From: Sphingopyxis sp. CCNWLW2
Lineage (GTDB): Bacteria > Pseudomonadota > Alphaproteobacteria > Sphingomonadales > Sphingomonadaceae
Assembly: GCF_037095755.1 (NCBI RefSeq)
Contig: NZ_JBAWKJ010000002.1
Span: 868,001-932,000, forward strand
Direction: 5' to 3'
Length of the DNA stretch: 64,000 nucleotides
The notes beneath the pieces are model-generated. The model did not search any database. It was not told the DNA's origin and saw only the letters and a list, made by a program, of their open reading frames with translations. The position numbers were made by a program, and so were the translations under genes. Positions within the stretch are counted from its first letter, which is position 1, and every line of letters begins with the position of its first letter. Below are positions 35,371 through 44,126 of the stretch, one piece after another.

Positions 35371-35861
35371 GCGCACTCATCCTGGATCGGCAGCGCCGGA
35401 GTGCCGTCGGGCGCGGCGAAGGGCTGCTTGAAAGTGAAAGCCTCCGCCGTCGGCCCATTCGTTTCGAGCATCGCGATCCGCGCCATGCCCTCCGCAACAC
35501 TCGGGCGATGCCCCGCGGGAACCCACCACAAAGCCTGATAGACCGCCATATGGTCGAACCATTCCTTGCGCCGCTTCATCACCGTCAGATGATCGGGGGT
35601 GCGATAGACATAGGCCGCGAGTGCATCAATATCGCGCCACACCGACATGTTCGCGATCAAGTGCGGGTCGTCGGTCACCGGCACATCGGTCGCGTTGTTA
35701 CCCTCGCCGGTCAGCCGCCAGACGAAGCCGTCGGCGGCCTCGGCCACCGCGTTCACATGATCGAGCGCGTCCATGAAATCGCGGTTCGCGACATGCTCGG
35801 GCGGCAGGCGGAAACGGCCGATATTGATCTGCGCGAGTTGGAAAGCAGGCACTACAGGCAT
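35367..35861 (-). CDS. DUF3291 domain protein
   Basis: Protein of 164 residues of the DUF3291 family, related to the dimeric alpha-beta barrel fold (ABM-like monooxygenases). Recognisable stretches are FQLAQINIGRFRLP, DFMDALDHVNAVAEAADGFVWRL and MAVYQALWWVPAGHRPS. Role unknown. It overlaps the asparaginase-like gene by 4 bases, so the pair is co-translated. The ATG at 35861 is set by the start of similarity; upstream sequence contains an inverted repeat rather than coding DNA. Confidence 0.88.
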   Translation of the reverse strand: MPVVPAFQLAQINIGRFRLPPEHVANRDFMDALDHVNAVAEAADGFVWRLTGEGNNATDVPVTDDPHLIANMSVWRDIDALAAYVYRTPDHLTVMKRRKEWFDHMAVYQALWWVPAGHRPSVAEGMARIAMLETNGPTAEAFTFKQPFAAPDGTPALPIQDECA

Positions 35862-35888
35862 GAAACCACTCCCTAATTCCCGCTCGTG

Positions 35889-35952
35889 TCGAGCGAAGTC
35901 GAGACACCCATCGGCATCGAGCAAGGTCGAGGGGCATCTCGACTTCGCTCGA
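35889..35952. repeat. Inverted repeat upstream of the DUF3291 gene
   Basis: Two exact 16-base inverted arms, TCGAGCGAAGTCGAGA (35889-35904) and TCTCGACTTCGCTCGA (35937-35952), with a partial third copy between them. This motif is common between genes in sphingomonads and lies in the space between lysS and the DUF3291 gene, where it could end lysS-opposed transcripts. Confidence 0.8.
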
Positions 35953-35965
35953 TGCGAACGGAATT

Positions 35966-37567
35966 TTATGCAAGCGCCTCGGCGATCAGTCGCCGCGTGT
36001 TGTCGATCCCGAACAGCGCGATGAAGCTGCCCATGCGCGGGCCCGCGCTCGACCCGAGCAAAGTCTCGTAGAGCGCCTTGAACCAATCGCGCAGGTTTTC
36101 AAAACCATAGGCCTCGTTCTTGCCGATCGCATACACGATGTTCTGAATATCGTCGGCCGAGGCGTCGGCGGGGAGCGCCGCGAGTTCGCCGTCGAGTTCC
36201 TTCAGCGCCGCACCCTCGCCGCCCTGCGGCTTGCGGCGCTTCAGCGTCGGCGCGACATAGTCGCGGTTATACGCCATGGCGTTGTCGATCAGCCGGTCGA
36301 GCTCGGGATAGGTCGTCGCATTCGCGCCGTCGACATATTGGCCGAGGTAGCGCCAGATCTGATCCTTCGACGCGTCGGCGCCCATCACCCCGACGAGGTT
36401 GAGCAGCAAGCCGAACGTCACGGGCAGTTCGGTCGCCGGAATCGCCTCGCCGCGCGCGACATGGACATGATGCGCGGGGTTGCCGAGCCGCTTGTCAGGC
36501 TCCTGCGACGGATAATTGCCGCGCATCTGGAGATATTCGTCGACCGCCTTCGGGATCACGCCGATGTGGAGCTGCTTCGCCGCCTTGGGCTCGCGATAGG
36601 CGAAAAAGGCGAGGCTCTCCTCGCTGCCATAGTCGAGCCACTGCTCGAGGCTGAGGCCATTGCCCTTCGACTTCGAAATCTTCTCGCCCTTTTCGTCGAG
36701 GAACATCTCGTAGATCAGCCCCTCGGGCTTGCGCCCGCCAAGCGCCTTCGCGATCTTGCCCGACTGTACGCCGCTGTCGGTCAGGTCCTTGCCGTACATT
36801 TCGTAATCAACGCCAAGCGCGACCCAGCGCATCGCCCAGTCGACCTTCCACTGCAGCTTTGCACCGCCGCCGAGGATCGAGTGGGTGATCGTCTCGCCCT
36901 CATCCTCGAACGACACGAGGCCCGCGTCGGCATCGACGACGGTCACCGGTACCTGCAGCACGATCCCCGACTTGGGACTGACCGGCAGGATCGGCGAATA
37001 AGTCGCGGCACGCTCGGCACGCAGCGTCGGCAGCATGATGTCGAGAATGTCCTGATTGTGGCGAAGGACATTCTTCAACGCCTCGTCGAACGCGCCCGAC
37101 TTATACTTCTCGGTCGAACTCACAAACTCGTACTGGAAGCCGAACCGGTCGAGAAACTCGCGCAGCATCGCATTGTTATGATGCGCAAAACTTTCATACT
37201 TTCCGAACGGATCGGGGATCGCGGTGAGCGGCTTGCCCAGATATTCGCGCAGCATGTCGCCGTTCGGCACATTGTCGGGAACCTTCCGCAGCCCATCCAG
37301 GTCATCGCTGAACGCGACGAGCCGCGTCGGCGCGCCGCCGGTCAGCGCCTCATAGGCGCGGCGGACCATCGTCGTGCGCAGCACTTCGTTGAAGGTGCCG
37401 ATATGCGGCAGACCCGACGGACCATAGCCCGTCTCGAAAAGGATCGCCTCGCCCCCGGGCTTGCCATCGGGATAGCGTTTGACGATCTTGCGCGCTTCCT
37501 CGAACGGCCAGGCCTTGGACGTTTGCGCGGGTTCGCGCAGCGAAGGGTGAAGGTGCAAGTCAGTCAT
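35966..37567 (-). CDS. lysS: Lysyl-tRNA synthetase, class I
   Basis: Charges tRNA-Lys. It is the class I (archaeal-type) enzyme of 533 residues, not the class II form of enterobacteria. The HIGH motif is seen in GLPHIGTFNEV and KMSKS in GEKISKSKGNGLS; the Rossmann core and the alpha-helical C-terminal end follow. Class I LysRS is usual in alphaproteobacteria. The ATG at 37567 (MTDLHLHPSLREP) is chosen by homology over one seven codons upstream. Confidence 0.96.
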   Translation of the reverse strand: MTDLHLHPSLREPAQTSKAWPFEEARKIVKRYPDGKPGGEAILFETGYGPSGLPHIGTFNEVLRTTMVRRAYEALTGGAPTRLVAFSDDLDGLRKVPDNVPNGDMLREYLGKPLTAIPDPFGKYESFAHHNNAMLREFLDRFGFQYEFVSSTEKYKSGAFDEALKNVLRHNQDILDIMLPTLRAERAATYSPILPVSPKSGIVLQVPVTVVDADAGLVSFEDEGETITHSILGGGAKLQWKVDWAMRWVALGVDYEMYGKDLTDSGVQSGKIAKALGGRKPEGLIYEMFLDEKGEKISKSKGNGLSLEQWLDYGSEESLAFFAYREPKAAKQLHIGVIPKAVDEYLQMRGNYPSQEPDKRLGNPAHHVHVARGEAIPATELPVTFGLLLNLVGVMGADASKDQIWRYLGQYVDGANATTYPELDRLIDNAMAYNRDYVAPTLKRRKPQGGEGAALKELDGELAALPADASADDIQNIVYAIGKNEAYGFENLRDWFKALYETLLGSSAGPRMGSFIALFGIDNTRRLIAEALA

Positions 37568-37668
37568 AGCTGCGCCCCATAGCGACAAGAAGCGCCGATG
37601 GAAAGGAACACGGAAAACTGCGCAACTTCACTCGTGAATCGCCAACATCGTTCGGCTCTTCCGGGCTT

Positions 37669-37712
37669 AAGGAGACAAAGGATACGCATGCGCACATCCA
37701 TTTTGTCTCCTT
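37669..37712. repeat. Inverted repeat in lysS upstream region
   Basis: Eleven-base arms AAGGAGACAAA and TTTGTCTCCTT are separated by 22 bases containing GCATGCGC. Role unknown; it could be a leader stem or a regulator site. Confidence 0.6.
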
Positions 37713-37784
37713 TGTCGCTTTATCGCGAGAGGCAGCTGTCGATCGCATCGGACAGTATCAAGCATGCCGGTGCAATGTAGGAAA

Positions 37785-37798
37785 GCCGATATATCGGC
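37785..37798. promoter_or_regulatory. Perfect 14-base palindrome
   Basis: GCCGATATATCGGC lies 30 bases after the DUF4199 stop. It could be an operator for lysS or part of a weak stem; no other copy was noticed. Confidence 0.35.
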
Positions 37799-37828
37799 CG
37801 ATACCGGTCTGTGCCGCCGCGTCTAAAT

Positions 37829-38365
37829 TCAGCCCCGCGATTGCAGCGCCGGCATGAAGCTGCTCCGGCGCAGCAGCGCGGCCGACACGAGCGACACCAG
37901 CAGCGCGACCGGGAATATCTCGGTCAGCGTGAGCGCCATGCGGAACAGCGGATTTTTATATTGCTCCGCCAGCGCCCCCATCTCGGCCGAAAATCTCGCG
38001 ATCTCGGCCGCCGATTTGCCGGCGGCGCGCATATCCTCGACACTCTTCGCGATATAGTCGGCCATGAAGGTCCCACCGGTCTGCCACATATAGAGTTCCC
38101 AGCCAAAGACGTAGAAAAGCGACGCGACGAGCCCGATGCCGAGGCCGACGCCGAGCGCCTTCCAGAAGGTGATCACGCCGCCCAGATTGACGTCGCGATA
38201 GCGCTTCACGCCAATGAACACGAAAAGCAGCGCGACGAGCATCGACAGATAGCCCGCGACCATGCCCATCGTGCCATGATCGGCGACGAAGGTGATGCTG
38301 ATAAACATGCCGATAATGACGATGACGCCCGCGACGGCGCCGTAAACCGCAATGATCCTGCCCAT
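37829..38365 (-). CDS. DUF4199 membrane protein
   Basis: Inner-membrane protein of 178 residues with four predicted helices (IAVYGAVAGVIVIIGMF, GYLSMLVALLFVFIGV, ALGVGLGIGLVASLFYVFGW and a C-terminal FPVALLVSLVSAALL). The stretch EDMRAAGKSAAEIARFSAEM before the last helix is typical of DUF4199. The ATG at 38365 has GGGGAGA upstream. It follows a membrane LuxR-type regulator gene on the same strand at 99 bases, a pairing that suggests the regulator controls it. Function unknown. Confidence 0.86.
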   Translation of the reverse strand: MGRIIAVYGAVAGVIVIIGMFISITFVADHGTMGMVAGYLSMLVALLFVFIGVKRYRDVNLGGVITFWKALGVGLGIGLVASLFYVFGWELYMWQTGGTFMADYIAKSVEDMRAAGKSAAEIARFSAEMGALAEQYKNPLFRMALTLTEIFPVALLVSLVSAALLRRSSFMPALQSRG

Positions 38366-38464
38366 GACCCTGTCTCCCCATCTGATGAATGCCATGCGCG
38401 ATGGACCGGAACAACGGGCGAAATCTATCGCCCAAATGGGTGATTTGACGCCCGTCGCCCGATT

Positions 38465-38875
38465 TTACGGCAGGATGTCGAGCGTCCGCGCCTTTTGCAC
38501 CGCCTGCGTGCGGCTGGCGACCGCCAGCTTTTCATAAACGCGCGCGACATGCGTCTTCACCGTGTTCGGCGAGATATCGAGCTGGCGCGCGATCACCTTG
38601 TTGGCGTGCCCTGCCGCCAGCATTTCCAGCACCTCGCATTCGCGCGCGCTGAGCCCCAGCGCCGCGATCGCCGCGTCGTTGCGCGCAAAAGCCCGACGCG
38701 GCCGCGCGGTCAGCCGGTTGCCGGCCCATATGCCGAGCGCAACGCAATTGACCGCGACGCAGACAATATAAAATTCGGTCGACCAGCGGTGCACGACATG
38801 TTTGTAGTTCAGCCACTCGAGCAGGAACGCCGCGGCGGCGAGACCGATGCCATAGAGGATGATCGGACGGACCAT
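38465..38875 (-). CDS. Membrane-anchored LuxR-type regulator
   Basis: Protein of 136 residues with two N-terminal helices (PIILYGIGLAAAAFLLEW and FYIVCVAVNCVALGIW) and a C-terminal LuxR/FixJ helix-turn-helix (LSARECEVLEMLAAGHANK and ISPNTVKTHVARVYEKL). It has no receiver or acyl-homoserine-lactone domain. Regulators of this layout are usually found next to small membrane proteins, here DUF4199. DNA binding from a membrane anchor suggests sensing of the envelope state, which is inference. Confidence 0.9.
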   Translation of the reverse strand: MVRPIILYGIGLAAAAFLLEWLNYKHVVHRWSTEFYIVCVAVNCVALGIWAGNRLTARPRRAFARNDAAIAALGLSARECEVLEMLAAGHANKVIARQLDISPNTVKTHVARVYEKLAVASRTQAVQKARTLDILP

Positions 38876-38975
38876 GATCCGCGTAGATCATTGTCGGCGA
38901 TCGCTTGCAACATTGTCCCGGCGCGAGCCAACATCGTTACCGGAAAATTTACCATGTGGGCGTAGCGTCCCGGAC

Positions 38976-39344
38976 ATGGACAATTTTCGCACCCCCGCCG
39001 CCCGCGGCCACAAGCGCACCCAGGTATCGATCGAGGTCACGATCAACGGCGTCCTCAACTTCATCGACGGCCGGATCACCGACTTGTCCGAAGGCGGCGC
39101 GCGCATCGACGGGGCGAGCATGCCCGCGCGCTCGCGCTGCGAAATTCACTATGGCGGCGAGGTTACCTATGCGGTGGTGATGTGGTCGGAATTCGACCGT
39201 ATGGGCGTGCGCTTCCCCTACGAGCTCACGCACGGCCCGCTCTACAACGCCCTGAAACGCGCGCGGACGGCTTCGATGGTTCAGCCCGCGCAGATATTCA
39301 TGGGCAGCCGCCCTTCGACGTTTGGGCGCCGCGGGCTAAGTTAA
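38976..39344 (+). CDS. PilZ domain protein
   Basis: Cytosolic protein of 122 residues built almost only of a PilZ domain, a cyclic di-GMP sensor fold. The Arg-rich start ARGHKRTQVSIEV stands for RxxxR and ITDLSEGGARIDG contains the D-x-S-x-x-G motif. The ATG at 38976 is chosen by the domain start. It may respond to enzymes such as the GGDEF-EAL protein at 31059-33602. Confidence 0.88.
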   Translation: MDNFRTPAARGHKRTQVSIEVTINGVLNFIDGRITDLSEGGARIDGASMPARSRCEIHYGGEVTYAVVMWSEFDRMGVRFPYELTHGPLYNALKRARTASMVQPAQIFMGSRPSTFGRRGLS

Positions 39345-39362
39345 ACATCAGGGAGCCAAGCG

Positions 39363-39797
39363 TCAGAAGGGCGCGATCACCACGCCCGTGCGCTCATTGT
39401 CCCAGATCATCGCCATGATCCGCCAGCCAAGATCCGGATCCTTGAACAGCTGAATCGAATTGATCCCGCGTCGTTCGGGCTCTGCGTCGTCCAGCGCAGC
39501 GCGTGCTTCATAGGCGCTCCAGGCATGGGCGATATTGCCCAGGACATCGACCCGCCGCCCGATCTCGATCTCGAAAAAATCATTTGCGGCGAAGAAAGGC
39601 GTAGTGTCGCGCGCATAATCTTCGAGTCCCATGCTGCGGAACGTCGCGCGGCCGTCGGCATCGATCGACGTCCGGATCTGCCGTGCGTCGGGATGAAAGC
39701 AATTCGTCTGTCGCGACCAGTCGCGCGGCCCCTTGGGGCCCGAGATCATCGCGTACATCTCGTCGATCACCGCACCGATCGCCGCCTCTTCGCTCAT
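39363..39797 (-). CDS. NTF2-like/SnoaL-like protein
   Basis: Protein of 144 residues with the cone-shaped NTF2-like fold. Features are the N-terminal helix AIGAVIDEMYAMISGP, the WSRQTNCFHPDARQI strand region and the C-terminal INSIQLFKDPDLGWRIMAMIWDN. Such proteins can be small enzymes or binding modules; no catalytic set is recognised. It is convergent with the PilZ gene. Confidence 0.8.
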   Translation of the reverse strand: MSEEAAIGAVIDEMYAMISGPKGPRDWSRQTNCFHPDARQIRTSIDADGRATFRSMGLEDYARDTTPFFAANDFFEIEIGRRVDVLGNIAHAWSAYEARAALDDAEPERRGINSIQLFKDPDLGWRIMAMIWDNERTGVVIAPF

Positions 39798-39919
39798 CCG
39801 GTCTGTCCTTTCATATGGTTGGGTCCAGCGTCGCCGAACCTCCCCACAACCGCAAGAGGAAAGCTGGCGATCGACCGGATCGCCTTGCCGCGTTCGCCTT
39901 TTGTCCCTAGCGTGGGGCG

Positions 39920-42655
39920 ATGGCTCCCGACCCGCTTACCCTGCCCGCGATTCATGCGAGCCATATCGGCATCTGGATCGCCGACACGCATGGCCGCGTC
40001 CAGCGTGTGGGGCGCGGTGAAGCGATTGCCGCGGTCGCGGCGACGCCGCATTTGCTGCTCAACGCGACGCTGACCGGCGACCGTCTCGGCTATCCCGAAT
40101 TGTCCGGCCTCGACCTGCTCGAGCTGTTCGCTTTCCTCTATCCCGCGCGCTTTGCTGTGCCGACCCCCGCAGGGATCGCCGCCGCGATCGGCCTGACGCC
40201 GCCGAAAGGCGAAGAGGATATCGCCGCTTTCCTGTCGAAAGCCGCCGCGGCGATGCTCGGCAGCATCGACGACTCCGACTGGCCCGAGCGCGAGGGCGCG
40301 TGGCACGGCGTGCAGGCGCTATCCCGCCAGCGCTGGTCATGGTCGCCGCTAGTCCAGCCGCGGCTGTCGCAGCCCGACGCAAACGAACGCTGGCTGTTCG
40401 CGCGCCTGCCCGAGTGGGAGGAGGAGTCCCCGCGCGGCGCGCCGCGACAGGTGACGATCAATGCGGACGATGTGTCGGCGCGGCTCGACCGGCTGACCGG
40501 CGACGGCGCCGAGCGGCGGCCCGGGCAGCAGGATTATGCGCGCGCGACCGCCGCAATCTTTGCCCCGCGCGATCGCAAGGATGCGCCGCAGATGCTCGTT
40601 GCCGAGGCGGGGACGGGCATCGGCAAGACGCTCGGCTATCTCGCGCCGGCGAAACAATGGATCGACCAGTCGGCGGGCGCCGTCTGCATCTCAACCTTCA
40701 CCAAGGCGCTGCAGCGCCAATTGTCGCGCGAGACCGAGCGCCTCTACCCCGACGCCGCGACGCACCGCGAAAAGGTCGTGGTGCGCAAGGGGCGCGAGAA
40801 TTACCTCTGCCTGCTCAATCTGGAAGACGCGTTGCAGGGCGGCTTTTCGGGGCGCGCCGCGATCCTCGCGCAGCTTGTGGCGCGCTGGGCCGCGTATACG
40901 CGCGACGGCGACATGGTCGGCGGCGATTTGCCCGGGTGGCTCCCCGCCCTGTTCCGCCGCAACGGCACGACGGCGCTCACCGACCGGCGCGGCGAGTGCA
41001 TCTATGCGGGCTGCCCGCATTTCCGCAAATGCTTCATCGAGCATTCGGCGCGCGCCGCGACGCAGGCCGAGATCGTCATCGCCAACCATGCGCTGACGAT
41101 GGTGCAGGCGGCGCGGCCGCGCGACGGCGGCGCGCCCGCGACGCGGCTGATCTTCGATGAGGGCCATCATCTGTGGGACGCCGCCGACAGCATGTTCGCC
41201 GCGGCGCTGACGGGGCAGGAAGCGGTCGAAATCCGCCGCTGGGTGCTGGGCCCCGAGGGTAAGTCGCGCGGGCGGCGGCGCGGGCTCGCGGCGCGGCTCG
41301 CCGATGTCGCGAGCTATGACGAGGCCGGCGACCGCGCGATCCAGGCCGCGATCGCCGCAGCCGCCGAACTGCCCGGCGACGGCTGGCTCGGCCGACTATC
41401 CGAAAACGACCCGTGGGGCGCGATCGAGCGGCTGCTCGTCGCGGTGCGCGGACAGGTTTATGCGCGCGCGGTCGACACGCGCACCGCCGACGCGGGCTAT
41501 GGGCTCGAAACCGAGCTCGCCGATCCCGATTCCGAGCTGGTGACCGCAGCCGCGGCGGCGAGCGACGCGGTCGAGGCGTTGCTCCGCCCACTGATGGCGC
41601 TCGGCAAGCGGCTCGAGGCGTTGATCGAGGATCCACCCGACTGGCTCGACGGGCAAGCCCGGGCAAGGGTCGACGGCGCGCGGCATAGCCTCGGCACGCG
41701 AATCGACACGCTTGGCGGCTGGCTCTCGCTGCTCGGGCGCGTCGGCGGCCCCGCCGATCCCGATTTCGTCGACTGGCTGGCGGTCGATCGGTACGACGGG
41801 CGCGAGTTCGACTGCGGGCTGCACCGCCACTGGCTTGATCCGGCAAAGCCCATCGCCGACGTCGTGTACCGCCCGGCGCAGGGTGTGCTTGTCACCTCGG
41901 CGACGCTGCGCAACGGCGGGCACGGGCGCGGCGGCTGGACCGACGCCGATATCCGCACCGGCGCGCGTCACATGGACGGCGGCGTACAGCATTTCGCGGT
42001 CCCCAGCCCGTTCGACTATGCGCGCCAGTCTGAAGTGCTGATCGTCACCGACATTCCGCGCGGCGACCTGCCCGCGCTGGCGGGCGCATACAGCCGCCTG
42101 ATCGAGGCGTCGGGTGGCGGCGCACTGGGGCTGTTCAGCGCGATCCGCCGGCTGCGCATCGTCCATTCGCGTATCGCCGACCGGCTGGCGCGCGCGGGGC
42201 TGCCGCTGTTCGCACAGCATGTCGATCCGCTCGACACCGGGACGCTCGTCGACATTTTCCGCGCCGACCCGCACGCCTCGCTGCTCGGCACCGATGCCTT
42301 GCGCGACGGGGTCGACGTTCCCGGCGATTCGCTGCGGCTCGTCGTGATGGAGGGGGTGCCCTGGCCGCGCCCGACGATCCTCCACGCGGCAAGGCGCGCG
42401 GCGCAGGGCGGCAGCGCCTATGACGACATGGTCATCCGTGCGCGCATCGGGCAGGCGTTCGGGCGACTGATCCGCCGCGCCGACGATTTCGGTCAGTTCG
42501 TGATGCTCTCACCCAGCTTCCCGTCGCGCCTGCTCAGCGCCTTTCCCGAAGGCACCCCGATCCGCCGCCTGCCGCTCGACGAAGCGGTCAACCATGTCGC
42601 CGCGGCGAATGTCGAGCGCAGAAAAACCGCCTTTCCAGCCTTTTCACCGTCATAA
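39920..42655 (+). CDS. ATP-dependent DNA helicase, DinG/XPD type
   Basis: Superfamily 2 helicase of 911 residues. Walker A is in VAEAGTGIGKTLGY, Walker B in LIFDEGHHLWD (DEGH in place of DEAH), and four Cys that fit an XPD-type iron-sulfur cluster are seen in ENYLC, RGECIYAGC and FRKCF, with motif VIANHALT between. Later motifs VTSATL, LLGTDALRDGVDVPGDSL and QAFGRLIRR are intact. It probably unwinds 5'-tailed, forked or R-loop DNA in repair. It has an extra N-terminal region of about 200 residues. The ATG at 39920 follows GGGGCG. Confidence 0.93.
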   Translation: MAPDPLTLPAIHASHIGIWIADTHGRVQRVGRGEAIAAVAATPHLLLNATLTGDRLGYPELSGLDLLELFAFLYPARFAVPTPAGIAAAIGLTPPKGEEDIAAFLSKAAAAMLGSIDDSDWPEREGAWHGVQALSRQRWSWSPLVQPRLSQPDANERWLFARLPEWEEESPRGAPRQVTINADDVSARLDRLTGDGAERRPGQQDYARATAAIFAPRDRKDAPQMLVAEAGTGIGKTLGYLAPAKQWIDQSAGAVCISTFTKALQRQLSRETERLYPDAATHREKVVVRKGRENYLCLLNLEDALQGGFSGRAAILAQLVARWAAYTRDGDMVGGDLPGWLPALFRRNGTTALTDRRGECIYAGCPHFRKCFIEHSARAATQAEIVIANHALTMVQAARPRDGGAPATRLIFDEGHHLWDAADSMFAAALTGQEAVEIRRWVLGPEGKSRGRRRGLAARLADVASYDEAGDRAIQAAIAAAAELPGDGWLGRLSENDPWGAIERLLVAVRGQVYARAVDTRTADAGYGLETELADPDSELVTAAAAASDAVEALLRPLMALGKRLEALIEDPPDWLDGQARARVDGARHSLGTRIDTLGGWLSLLGRVGGPADPDFVDWLAVDRYDGREFDCGLHRHWLDPAKPIADVVYRPAQGVLVTSATLRNGGHGRGGWTDADIRTGARHMDGGVQHFAVPSPFDYARQSEVLIVTDIPRGDLPALAGAYSRLIEASGGGALGLFSAIRRLRIVHSRIADRLARAGLPLFAQHVDPLDTGTLVDIFRADPHASLLGTDALRDGVDVPGDSLRLVVMEGVPWPRPTILHAARRAAQGGSAYDDMVIRARIGQAFGRLIRRADDFGQFVMLSPSFPSRLLSAFPEGTPIRRLPLDEAVNHVAAANVERRKTAFPAFSPS

Positions 42656-42712
42656 GTTTCCGGCACAAGGCCCGCGAACGAGGACAAGAGCGTGGGAGCG
42701 CGGGGAGAGATT

Positions 42713-43264
42713 TTGAAGACTTTGACCATCCTGCGCCATGCCAAATCGGGTTGGGACGTGCAGGTCGAGCGCGATTTCGACCGCCCGATCAACAAACGCG
42801 GGGCGCGCGGCGCCGAACTGATCGGACAATGGCTGAAACGCCAGAAGCTGCCCGTCGACCGCATCATTGCCTCGCCCGCGGTGCGCGTGACCGAAACGCT
42901 CGATATCTTCCAGCCCGCCGCAGACCTCGACACACTCGAGCCGCACTGGGACCGGCGCATCTATCTTGCGTCGGCCGCGACGCTGATCGACGTGATCCGC
43001 GACACCGGCAAGGATTCCGAACATCTGCTGATTTCGGGACATAATCCGGGGCTCGAGGATCTGATCCTGATGCTCGTCCCCGAATCGGCGGACGATGACC
43101 TGCGCGCAAAGGTCGAGGAAAAGCTGCCGACGTCGGCGCTGGCGCGGCTCGAACTCGACATCGGCAACTGGCACGATCTCGATACGAACAGCGCGCGGTT
43201 CGTGGGCTTCATCCGCCCGCGCGATCTCGACCCGGCGCTCGCGCCGGCGATGGATAATGACTGA
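42713..43264 (+). CDS. SixA-like histidine phosphatase
   Basis: Histidine phosphatase of 183 residues. The phosphorylated His is in LTILRHAKSGW and the second catalytic His in LLISGHNPGLEDL. Similar proteins are annotated as phosphohistidine phosphatase SixA, but members also act on small phosphate esters. The TTG start at 42713 is chosen because GGGGAGAG lies just upstream and homology begins at KTLTILRHAKS; a GTG at 42692 would add seven residues. It follows the helicase gene on the same strand. Confidence 0.88.
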   Translation: MKTLTILRHAKSGWDVQVERDFDRPINKRGARGAELIGQWLKRQKLPVDRIIASPAVRVTETLDIFQPAADLDTLEPHWDRRIYLASAATLIDVIRDTGKDSEHLLISGHNPGLEDLILMLVPESADDDLRAKVEEKLPTSALARLELDIGNWHDLDTNSARFVGFIRPRDLDPALAPAMDND

Positions 43265-43267
43265 AAC

Positions 43268-43666
43268 CTAGCCTATCGCCGCGGCGAGCCGCTGGCGGAG
43301 CGCGACCAGCGCCTCGACCGGAATTCCCTTCACCACGCGCATCGGCGCGGCGCTGTCGAGCGCCTCGCGGGTCAACGGTGCGCGCGCCGTCGGTGCGGCA
43401 CCCGGCTCGGACAGCGCCTTGCGCGCGCCTTCGACGGTAAAGCCCTGGACATGCAGCAGATGGTGGATGCGCTCGGCAAGCGCGACGTCCTCGGCGCGGT
43501 AGTAGCGGCGGCGGCCCGAGCGCTGGAGCGGCTTCAGCTGCGGGAAACGCGTTTCCCAATAGCGAAGCACATGCGTCGGAACGCCGATGCGCACCGCCAG
43601 TTCGCCGATGGCGAGCATTGCGCCGGACGCCTTGCCGCCATCGTCGGTCATCTCAAAACCCGACAT
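43268..43666 (-). CDS. MerR-family transcriptional regulator
   Basis: DNA-binding protein of 132 residues. MLAIGELAVRIGVPTHVLRY, then WETRFPQLKP and RRRYYRAEDVALAERIHHLL, form the MerR winged helix-turn-helix. The C-terminal part is short and has no Cys cluster, so it is not a metal sensor of MerR type. It directly follows ihfA (14-base gap), the order conserved in many alphaproteobacteria. Confidence 0.93.
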   Translation of the reverse strand: MSGFEMTDDGGKASGAMLAIGELAVRIGVPTHVLRYWETRFPQLKPLQRSGRRRYYRAEDVALAERIHHLLHVQGFTVEGARKALSEPGAAPTARAPLTREALDSAAPMRVVKGIPVEALVALRQRLAAAIG

Positions 43667-43680
43667 GGGTCAGGTGCGGT

Positions 43681-43974
43681 CTATTTGCCGGCAACGCGGG
43701 CTCGCATCGTCTGGCTGGCGCGAAAGGTCATCACACGCCGCGGCAGGATCGGCACTTCGATGCCGGTCTTGGGGTTGCGGCCGATCCGCTCCGCCTTGTC
43801 GCGGAGGACGAAGGTGCCGAAACCCGAGATTTTCACATTCTGACCGACCGCGAGCGCGTCGGACATATGATCGAGAATCGATTCGACGATTGCGGCCGAT
43901 TCATTGCGCGACAGCCCGATCTGCTGGTTGATCCGCGTCGCAATGTCGGCCCGCGTAAGAGTCCCTGCGGTCAT
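43681..43974 (-). CDS. ihfA: Integration host factor subunit alpha
   Basis: DNA-bending HU/IHF family protein of 97 residues that pairs with IhfB. The DNA-intercalating arm [12 protein letters not shown] is the alpha-type signature and [14 protein letters not shown] precedes it. It lies downstream of fabH and just before the merR gene in the rpmF-plsX-fabH-ihfA run. Confidence 0.96.
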   Translation of the reverse strand: MTAGTLTRADIATRINQQIGLSRNESAAIVESILDHMSDALAVGQNVKISGFGTFVLRDKAERIGRNPKTGIEVPILPRRVMTFRASQTMRARVAGK

Positions 43975-44126
43975 GTTGATCCCTTCCCCCTCTGAAGCGA
44001 AAATGCACGATGGGTTCTCTGACAGCCCCCACCGTCACGAGTCCCTGTACGCATATGTAACAAATGCGAATTAATCCGCCAAACTGAAACGGATGGAGCG
44101 AGAAGTTGACGCGCCGGAGCGAAGCG

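Larger units (their letters stand above)
37568..37828. other. Gap upstream of lysS with two palindromes
   Basis: No ORF is supported. It should contain the lysS promoter. Visible structures are an inverted repeat at 37669-37712 and a perfect 14-base palindrome at 37785-37798. Confidence 0.6.
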
